Shown: positions 31,711-38,559 of the stretch, in pieces
Position numbering within the stretch: position 1 is the stretch's first letter
Layout: each line of letters begins with the position of its first letter
NCBI GenBank assembly: GCA_003427395.1
Contig: BFEA01000052.1
Location: 793,202 to 831,760, forward strand
Reading direction: 5' to 3'
From: Chara braunii
Lineage: Eukaryota > Streptophyta > Charophyceae > Charales > Characeae
DNA length: 38,559 nt
Translations under genes and position numbers: made by a program
The notes under the pieces: generated by a model
Databases searched by the model: none
What the model was told of the DNA's origin: nothing
The model's input: only the letters and a program-made list of their open reading frames with translations

Positions 31711-31790
31711 GAGCCTCCAAAACTTTTCAAGAGGCCCAATCGGATTCTCAACTTGACTGGGGCCATCTTCTGGTGGTTTAAGGTAGCGGG
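31711..31790 (+). repeat. Family B repeat, copy 3
   Basis: GAGCCTCCAAAACTTTTC, GGATTCTCAACTTGACTGGGG and TCTGGTGGTTTAAGGTAGCGG match the other two copies. It lies 50 bases beyond SINE-like copy 5. Confidence 0.6.
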
Positions 31791-31942
31791 AGTCATGTCT
31801 TCCACACTCCCGACAGAGCATGCATTTTGCTCACCGAGGGTAGATAGGAGTAGATCGCACCCCGCCAGATCAATCACAATATTATAATCGACAAGCTTCG
31901 AGTAGCAGTTGGGTACCGATCTGAATTATCATCTGTACCAGA

Positions 31943-32052
31943 CTACCGTCTTCCCCGAACATAACGTACCCTAAAAATGAATGTATACAAGCTATATTTC
32001 GGGCCAGATACGGCCAAAATGAGGGTGCGTTGTGTTCGGGGGAAGACGGTAG
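31943..32052. mobile_element. MITE-like element, 110 bp
   Basis: CTACCGTCTTCCCCGAACA at the left end is the reverse complement, with about one difference, of TGTTCGGGGGAAGACGGTAG at the right end. No coding capacity. The right-end sequence also occurs at 913-931 near the U6 copy, so related elements exist elsewhere. Confidence 0.65.
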
Positions 32053-32219
32053 TAACCCGGCTAAAAACCTCAGCTCTGAACCCACCTCTGGTTTTCACTT
32101 TGCTCAGTTTGCTGTCAGAATTATTGGTCGTCGTGGGCTTGAACTAGAATTGTAGTGGGAAATTCTTGTTCGAAGTTCGAACTCAAATTTCCCATTGAGT
32201 TGCTGCAGAGGATTCCACC

Positions 32220-32612
32220 ATGAATCGGAAATTGCAGTGCAGTCCACTGATGTCACGAAAAACGCAAAGTAGTTGCTGATATCACGGAAGTCCGAGTTCA
32301 GTCCCTAGTGTCGTGGAAATTGCAGTTCAATGAACTTCAATCCCAAATGTCATGGAAAATGCAGTTCAATCCCTGATGTCAAAGACATGATTGCAGTTCA
32401 GACCCTGATGTCACGGGAATTGCAGCTCAGTTCCTGATGTCGCAGAAATTGCCGTTCAATCCCTGATATCACGCAAATTGCAGTTCAGTCCTTGATATCA
32501 TGGAAATTGCGGTTTTGCCCCTGACGTGACAAAAGTGCACTTCAGTCCCTGATGTCATGAAAATTGCAGTCGTCCCCGACATCATTGGAAATTGCAGTGG
32601 ATCACGAGAGAC
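32220..32612 (+). repeat. Degenerate tandem array, ~31-bp unit, about 12 copies
   Basis: The consensus unit is GAAATTGCAGTTCAGTCCCT followed by GATGTCACG. Units vary in bases and length. It lies upstream of SINE-like copy 6 and the gypsy fragment. No coding frame is supported. Confidence 0.85.
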
Positions 32613-32712
32613 ACTGTCACGTCCATTCTGGCGGGTCCCTTTTCGTCTATTCTGTTACTGCTGCCGGGCCCATTCAGGCGGGCCACTATTTTCTCACCGA
32701 GTTCCTGTTGCT

Positions 32713-32900
32713 GGGACCGCCTGACCCGTTTTCCAGCAGGTGTTGCTCCCCACCAATGGATGGAGCCTCTCTGACAGTGCTAGCGGTGTCTGCTCTTACC
32801 AGCATCCCTAGCATCTGCCCCGGTTGTTTTCCAGAAAAAAAAAAGAAAAAAAAAAGAAAAAAAAAAGAAAAAAAAAAGAAAAAAAAAAGGAAAGGAAAAG
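32713..32900 (+). mobile_element. SINE-like element, copy 6
   Basis: GGGACCGCCTGACCCGTTTTC, CAGCAGGTGTTGCTCCCC, ACCAATGGATGGAGCC, GTGTCTGCTCTTACCAGCA and CCGGTTGTTTTC are followed by a tail of five (G+A10) units, period 11. The A-tail abuts the truncated gypsy integrase about 60 bases downstream, so the SINE-like insertion or a nearby break may mark the 5' truncation of the integrase. Confidence 0.75.
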
Positions 32901-32963
32901 GAGCTCCCCCCTTGAATAAGTTTGGCAGCAATAACCTGAAAGTGCCCGGCAGCAGTAATTCCT

Positions 32964-33925
32964 TAATTTTTTTTGACTATTGCGTCAGTGAGCATGGTAT
33001 ACCACTGTCGATAGTTAGTGACAGGAATGCCAGATTCACTAGTCAGAACTGGCAGGAGCTGATGGAAGTTTATGGCTCAAAGTTGCTGATGTCATCTGGT
33101 CGTCATCCTGAGACTAACGGCCAGACTGAACAGATGAACAAGCTCCTGCAGCAAGTTCTTAGAATGTACATTAGGCCCGATCAAATCAACTGGGATGAGA
33201 TGCTCCCAAAGGTAGCCGGTGCCTACAATAACAGCGTGCATTTATCTACGTGTCGCACTCCCAACGAACTACACAAGTCTTTTAGACCGCGCAGACCATT
33301 TGAAGGACTTAACCGGGACCAGATTCAGAGGCTAACGCCCGGTACACGAGAGTTTGCGATACTGCACGAGAAAGAGATAGCTACCGTTATTGACAACCTC
33401 AGGAAAGCCCAGCACAGAATGACAGAACAAGCTAACAAGCACCGTCATCCCTCACAGTTTCAAGTATGCGACTTAGTCTGGGTCAAGCCAAAAGAGTTTG
33501 CCCCTGAGGAAAACATCTCACAAAAGCTGTTGCATGCGTACAGAGGACCGTGGCCAGTTCTAGAAGTCAAGGGCGGAGAGGATGGACCGTCCTATACTAT
33601 TGAGATCCCAGCACACCTCCACACCTACCCAGTGTTCCGTGCGTCAAAGCTGTTACCTTGCGTCACAAGTCAACAATTCCCATCACGCAGATCTATGATT
33701 CCTCCAGATATGGATGGAAGATATGACATTGAAGGGATAGTAGGTGAGGATGTCTTCAGGACAGGGGGTAGAGGCCGTCCCCAGAAGCAATACAAAGTCA
33801 GATTTGCCTATCAAGAGCCAGAAGACGACCGCTGGTTCATGCGAACAGAACTTCTAGAGACAGCTCACGATATAGTCCGAGCTTACGAAAGAGAGAAGAA
33901 GGGTAAAGGTCCTGCATTAGACTGA
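32964..33925 (+). pseudogene. Ty3/gypsy integrase (C-terminal half) with chromodomain-like tail
   Basis: Integrase joins element DNA into the host chromosome. The fragment starts inside the catalytic core. The second Asp is in SDRNARF (codon 33020) and the Glu in GQTEQMN follows after exactly 35 residues, as in the DD35E core. The HHCC zinc domain and the first Asp are missing. A GPY/F-type module follows (YRGPWPVLEV, about 33540), then a segment around YKVRFAYQEPEDDRWF and TELLETA that resembles a chromodomain, as in chromoviruses. The frame is open to TGA 33923. An open frame continues upstream through SINE-like copy 6, but that part is not integrase. Confidence 0.88.
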
Positions 33926-33950
33926 AATATTCTAGGAGGACCTCAAATTT

Positions 33951-33963
33951 AGGTCGGCGGGAG
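33951..33963 (+). promoter_or_regulatory. Likely polypurine tract of the gypsy element
   Basis: GGTCGGCGGGAG, mostly purine, lies directly before TG, where a 3' LTR should begin. This is the expected place for plus-strand priming. Confidence 0.55.
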
Positions 33964-34944
33964 TGAAACGGTTTTCACCTTTCTGCAGTCACAGATGCGG
34001 GCCCTACAGTTCGATCCCCAGACCTCACTTTGCCCATGTATGGTATTGAGTCGACCCCCGACTGTTGGAACCAGTGATCTGTGTTTTGGTAGTTGTCTGT
34101 CATGTGTCGTAGGTCTGTGTAGCGGTAGGCGTTTGATCTGTAGGTCTGTCGATTAGGAGTCAACGTGGTTGTAGATGCACTGAAAGGTCAAGGTCGTAGC
34201 AGCTACAGTACCCGCAAGGCCAAGTCCACAGCCTTCCGGAAGGTCCGGAAGTGGCCTTTCGAAGTGTCTCACGTTTAGTCAGAGGCAAGTGGGCAAGTGG
34301 AGGACCTTTAATCAGAGGCAAGTGGGCAAGTGGTGAGCCAACTGCGTTATGTCGGCTGTGCAACTGCATCGAGTTGGCAGTGCAAACCCATGCAGTCAGC
34401 GACACCAGTCCCAGTCAGTCAGAGTCCAGTCAAGCAAGTACCGTGTGGGACTATGTGCACCAAGGGCCTGGGAAAGGGGCAGACCAACGAGTTACAAAAG
34501 TATAAATCAAGAGGCAACGCCCAGCCATTCATTTATTCGCTACGTAAGCCATGCGGAAGCGCTGCTACAGCATCTTGTGCGAAGGTGGTCTGCAGGTTGC
34601 CCAAGGTAGAAGTGGGCTGAAGGGAGACATAGTAGCCATGGTAGTAGTGGCGAGCTGCCATAACTGCCGTAGGGTAGAGGTAGCTGATAGAGTGTGTGTG
34701 TGCGTGTGTGGAGTCTTCAGGGTGATCCAAAGTGAGCATGTGCAAACAGTGGTGTTGGACACAGTGACGAGAGCGGGATGTACAGGCGCTGATGCGCCAT
34801 AGCCTATTGAAGTGAATTTGCAACTGAACTGTGTTCTCGTTGTCCATATCTCTGAGTTGTGAGTGGGCGCTCTGCACCAGCGTGAATCGCCGTCTGTTTG
34901 CATGTATGCGAAGTGAAGAAGAAAGCGAGTCGGACTGCAAACAG
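33964..34944 (+). mobile_element. Probable 3' LTR of the gypsy element
   Basis: It starts TGAAACGG after the purine tract and plausibly ends ...CTGCAAACA at 34944, just before a different repeat. A TATAAATC at 34501 could be the promoter. An internal direct repeat CAGAGGCAAGTGGGCAAGTGG occurs at 34280 and 34313. The end is inferred, because no second LTR is present to compare. Confidence 0.55.
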
Positions 34945-34970
34945 GTAGCGGTGATTTAATCTAAATCACC
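34945..34970 (-). repeat. Hairpin end GGTGATTTAGATTAAATCACC
   Basis: On the minus strand this short inverted repeat followed by GCTACC matches the ends of the 150-bp repeats at 10359 and 10514. It joins the gypsy LTR to the LINE-2 copy, so it marks a junction of unrelated elements. Confidence 0.6.
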
Positions 34971-34984
34971 AGTACACCCTGCCG

Positions 34985-36110
34985 CACTGGTCTGTAATCC
35001 TCCTGTTCCCGAAAAGGGGCTGACGCAACACTTCCTCCCACCTAGTCTGTGGGGGGTTGTCAGGCAGTGGAAGTTGGCACCAGGCTCTCAGGTCCCGGGC
35101 GCAGAAGTCGTCCCTGACCAAGTCTTTGCGGATTGTGTCTCTCGACCAGCTCCAGGGCGCCGTGGCTCAATCAAGAAATGGTCTTCCAGGCAGGCCAATG
35201 AGTTAACACCAGCGGTCCTATGGGGCAAGTCTAGCTATTTGTTCAAGCGCAAGGGCATACCATGGGAGATGTTGGGCGAAGAGCAGTTTTCTTAACCCAT
35301 TGAACTATTAGTGCTGTGATCTGGGTACCCGGGTCTAGAATCCCCGAGAGACGGTTAATGGAGGCCTCAATTTCAGACCACTTATCAGACTATTTATAAC
35401 AAAACCCAAGGGTAATTTTAACCAAACTTGCCACCAATTCATAGAGTGGAGATCAGAAATAAAACAGGGCAAAAGAGAAAAAAACAGAAGAAACTAAAAA
35501 AAATGATCTTTGATGCACTTTTCAGGGTTGAAGGGGCTAACCAGGGCTAAAAAGTGGGGGTCCCTGTTAACCGCTTATGCAGGCCCCCCTCGTCCTTGGG
35601 TTGGATCACCAGTGACCAGGCCACCCTGCTAATAACGTCCGGGAGCTCATCGTTGCCTCTCGACAACAGTGTCGTTAACTGTCAAATGGCCTCCTTACTG
35701 AGAGCCCAAATTGTCGATTTATACCAAAGGGTCGCCAACACAATGTTGTTGATCGCCGGCGCCATGCCTATTAGGGAGGTCTGTGGCCTTTCCAGTGAGC
35801 TGACTTCTCTAAAGCGGGCTTCAGGATCCACTTATCATTCGATGCAGGGTTACCTAATGGCGTCAACATGATTCCCAGTACCCCGGTCGAGGCCGCTTCT
35901 GGAAGCCACTTGACCCGTGGCAACTCCGGGGGGCGCACCCCTTGATGATGGATCCACCACCCCAAGGTTTTCTTTCCCTAGTTAACAATCGTGTTAGAGA
36001 TCGCTGTGAACCGGTCAAATAGTCGTCTGCTCTCATCCATGTTTGTTGTGGTGGCATCAACCATGACTATCAAGTCATCCTCGAACATCGAGCAGACGAC
36101 GATGGCGTCT
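34985..36110 (-). pseudogene. LINE-2 relative, second copy (reverse transcriptase part), with a 243-bp insert
   Basis: Read on the minus strand it aligns in order with 20745-21800. It includes the active-site block MFEDDLIVMVDA (EDD codons 36074-36082), LFDRFTA, a thumb region, and the DLGILDPG-like block near 35335. It has an in-frame TAG where copy 1 has Trp in TVNW, and other breaks. At 35346-35588 about 243 bases are inserted relative to copy 1. It ends at 34985, before the zinc finger. Confidence 0.82.
35346..35588. mobile_element. 243-bp insert in the second LINE-2 copy
   Basis: It is absent from the other LINE-2 copy, where GAATCCCC runs straight into AGGTCCTTGGG. CCCC flanks both sides here and may be a short target duplication. 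The insert contains no coding frame. GGTTAATGG near the left and GTTAACCGCTTATG near the right hint at weak terminal inverted repeats. Confidence 0.55.
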
Positions 36111-36123
36111 TCAGGGATGGTCG

Positions 36124-36360
36124 TAACCTAGCTAGATTGGGGTGTGAGACCGGGTAGAGGCTTGGTTGGTATACAATATTGACTTGGAAGAGACTGGCTG
36201 GTTAGTATGGATATTTGAGATTAGGGTTAGGGTAGTATGTGAGATCTAAGTATATAAGCATTCTGAGCAGTCAGCATCAGTCTCTAGCTTATAATCTCAA
36301 TCATCCTGAAATATTCCTGAATCATCCCAAATTTTCATTAATCATCAATGTATTCCAGTT
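36124..36360 (+). repeat. LTR-like block related to 28578-29262
   Basis: GTAACCTAGCTAGATTGGGG and GTGAGACCGGGTAGAG match the array at 28578-29262. TATATAAGC (about 36250) is a possible TATA box. It may be a solo LTR remnant. Confidence 0.45.
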
Positions 36361-36365
36361 ATAAG

Positions 36366-36422
36366 AGACGTTGCTCCCGCATCCCAGCACGTGCTGCTCC
36401 CCACGAATAAATTGGAGCATCT
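36366..36422 (+). mobile_element. SINE-like element, copy 7 (5' fragment)
   Basis: Only GAGACGTTGCTCCCGCATCC, CAGCACGTGCTGCTCCCC and ACGAATAAATTGGAGCA are kept. No A-tail is visible. 36423-36980 shows no recognised gene. Confidence 0.55.
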
Positions 36423-36984
36423 GTGTACAGAATGTCGTGGGGGGTGGTAATGGGTGGATCGGATTGAAGTTGTTGGAGTTGTTGGCACTCATGCTGCAGA
36501 AAAGTCTTCGTTGGTCTTGATCAACCCCAGCCACATACCACTGACGAGACATCCAGCATCTAGATCCTCAGTTCCTTACCCATTGCTACCCTCTGATCCC
36601 CTATCTGATGTGGTTTTGGAGTAGTCTACTTCTCCTTCCCCCTGCATTCTATCTTTAGCCGCTAACCCCCCGATACCATTCAATCTCAACCAAAGGTAAG
36701 GGAGAGGGCGGGGGGAATTCAACAAATTTTTAGAGGGGCCGGAGTGGGATAGAGGGGTCGATCTTTGTCCAATTCTAAAAGCATAGGTGGTAATCCCCCT
36801 CTCATTCCTCTACGTCTTCCCCCCCCTTCTTCCCTCCCTTCGATGTTACTTTAGCAATCCAACCACCCTGTGCACCGCCCACCCAGTCTTTACAGAACCT
36901 CTCGATGTGTTGTCTAATTTCCTATTTAGAGTGTAGATATGTGAGCTTTCCTTTTAATATTTCCCATTTAGTGGAAATGTTGTT

Positions 36985-37913
36985 TTATATTTGTTCTTTT
37001 ATTAAATTGATGAACTCCGTTTCATCCCGGCGCACTCCTTCCATTTCGAGTGTACATCGTCTCCACAAGATGGCCCAGATAATTGTCCGACGCCCTATTT
37101 TCAACATATTTTCTTCAAAGGGGGTGACTTGCTCTGGAGCCCATGCCTCACAGAGGAGCGCCCTCCAGTCCCATGGCCACGGTTGTGAGGTGCCCATTTG
37201 TCTCCATATGCGGTCCGACCACCTCCATAACCATATTGTTGTCGGACACTGCAAAAACATGTGCGCTATGGTCTCATACCATTTTCGAGTCGGGAAGGAT
37301 GTTGTGCATAACTTGCACCATGGGAGTGTCAATCCCTTTTGTTCTAGGCATATTCTATCTATCAGCCAGTCATTGGTCGGCAAGGACCTATGTTTCACCC
37401 GCCATTGGAGTGAAGCTAGTTTCGTCGGCATGGCTCTGCTCGCCTTAAACCATTTAACGGTCACATTGTGTCTATCCCCACGTTTAGAAGTTTCATCCAA
37501 CGCGCCTCCCCCACGTCTTTCAGATTTACTATTCGACGCAGCATTCGGTAGGTTGCCTTGACTGAGAGAGATTGTAGCCGCCTCACCTCGGACCTCCCCT
37601 TCCCTTATTGCTGGGTCCATATCCACTCTTCTGGGTCTAACGCTAGCTCCTGAATTGGTTTATTCGGCTTGTATGCTCTCCATTGGTCCTTTTCTTCGAG
37701 GACACGAATACAGTATATCCCAGACCCCAGGTACCATGCTCTCATTTGGCTGTAGCTGTTCCATAACATTATCGAATACGGTATATCCCAAATCTCGGGT
37801 ACCATGCTCTGTTTTGGCAGTGGCTGAACATTATCTGTTTTTATTCTGACTAGATGACATGTTGCAGCTTCGCTGCAAAAACAAATATGATGGGTGATGC
37901 ATTCATGGTGCAA
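36985..37913 (-). pseudogene. LINE-2 relative, third copy (C-terminal zinc-finger region)
   Basis: On the minus strand the frame of 36985-37626 shows VKWFKASRAMPTKLASLQWR, LPTNDWLIDRICLEQKG, LPWCKLC (CX2C) and HMFLQCP (H..C). This is the same zf-RVT-type region as 22420-22640 in LINE-2. The frame of 37605-37913 corresponds to the region before it (DPEEW-type block). A 68-bp internal tandem duplication (37705 and 37773) and frame changes show decay. Confidence 0.82.
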
Positions 37914-37974
37914 AAAAAAATAAAATCCCAGGATTAAATAATCATTCTACAGTGAAATTAGTAAATTACATTCT

Positions 37975-38380
37975 AAATTTTAAATTTTCATTCCATCTTT
38001 AAAAATGTCATTCAAATTTTAAAATTTCCCGTCTTACTTGAAAACTTTCCTTCCAAGAATGAAATATCCCTTCTTATTTGAACTGCATGCTAGAAATGGA
38101 ATGAAAATCTGGATGAGTTCATGAAATATTTTAATTGGACCGTCATTCTAAGTAAGGATTTTCAGTCATAAATAGGTTAAGCCAAACTAAATTAGAAGAT
38201 GTTTGTTGTAGTAGAATGAAAGTTCAATTAAAACATTTCATAAACTCATTCAAACTTTCATTCGATCTTGAACAAATAGATGTAGGTGGAAGAGAAAACT
38301 CATTCTTAGACGGAAATTTATCAAATAAAACTGAAAATTTCAGAATTAGACGAACATTGGAATGACAAGTTATAATATAA
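37975..38380. mobile_element. AT-rich foldback (MITE-like) element
   Basis: Two long imperfect inverted arms face each other. GATGAGTTCATGAAATATTT (38113) is matched in reverse complement by AAACATTTCATAAACTCATTC (38231). Outward, AATTTCCCGTCTTACTTG (38022) is matched by the reverse complement of the sequence around 38308-38330. No coding frame. The exact ends and target duplication cannot be set by eye. Confidence 0.55.
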
Positions 38381-38460
38381 AGGACTTGTTTTTTATGGAA
38401 TGTTTTTTCAATTTTTATTTCTCGTGGGAATGTTTCTGTTGTGTAGGAAACTGACCAATG

Positions 38461-38496
38461 CAATCTCTCTCTCTCTCTCTCTCTCATTCTCTCTCT

Positions 38497-38555
<59 letters not shown>
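38461..38555. repeat. (CT)n microsatellite at the window edge
   Basis: CT run with CATT interruptions fills the end of the window. Confidence 0.95.

Positions 38556-38559
<4 letters not shown>

Noticed and set aside
32564-32963. N-terminal part of the 453-codon open frame before the integrase
   Set aside because: It consists of tandem repeat, SINE-like sequence and a Lys-rich translation of an A-tail; no protein domain is present.

Overview
This is nuclear DNA of a streptophyte, that is, a plant or a charophyte green alga. The large repeat load, the charophyte-like LINEs and the two intronless host genes make a Chara-type genome my best guess, but that is inference only. The two confident host genes are plant-type: a pentatricopeptide repeat (PPR) protein at 2620-4149 and a nuclear or nucleolar DEAD-box RNA helicase of the RH7/PRH75 type with a GUCT domain and an RGG tail at 6264-8522. 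Almost everything else is mobile-element sequence in different states of decay. The window starts in a (GA)n microsatellite and ends in a (CT)n microsatellite, so it may be a whole contig broken at unresolved simple repeats.

Layout. 1-2185 holds small non-coding elements: a U6 snRNA copy (955-1055) inserted in one of two tandem repeat units, then a 555-bp foldback (1556-2110) that contains three hammerhead-ribozyme cores. 2620-8522 holds the two host genes, separated by non-coding DNA with small tandem repeats. A G-rich tract with G-quadruplex potential lies just after the helicase stop. 8609-11890 is non-coding with three copies of a 150-bp repeat.

11911-19610 is a structurally complete LINE of about 7.7 kb. 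It has a 20-bp target-site duplication (2 mismatches), a poly(A) tail, ORF1 with a zinc knuckle, and ORF2 with an APE endonuclease, a reverse transcriptase and a C-terminal zinc finger. It is inactivated by stops and frameshifts, and a GC-rich foldback element sits inside its ORF1. A 31-bp minisatellite with an assembly gap follows. A second, truncated LINE lies at 20550-23016. Partial relatives of it lie on the minus strand at 34985-36110 and 36985-37913.

23040-32900 is mostly non-coding repeats. It contains a short A-tailed family that looks like a SINE (seven copies over 13 kb, both strands), a fragment of a third LINE lineage with a FADDT motif (25430-25590), LTR-like repeats (28578-29262), a small MITE-like element and a 31-bp degenerate tandem array. 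32964-34944 is the 3' end of a Ty3/gypsy chromovirus-type retrotransposon: half of an integrase, a chromodomain-like tail, a purine tract and a likely 3' LTR.

How the parts relate. The two host genes have no visible operon-like or pathway link. The mobile elements show nested history: a foldback inside a LINE, a SINE against a broken gypsy integrase, and a 243-bp insert inside a LINE fragment. The least ordinary items are the hammerhead foldback, the U6 copy with a duplication beside its ACAGAGA box, the EDD variant of the reverse transcriptase active site in two LINE lineages, and the SINE-like family.
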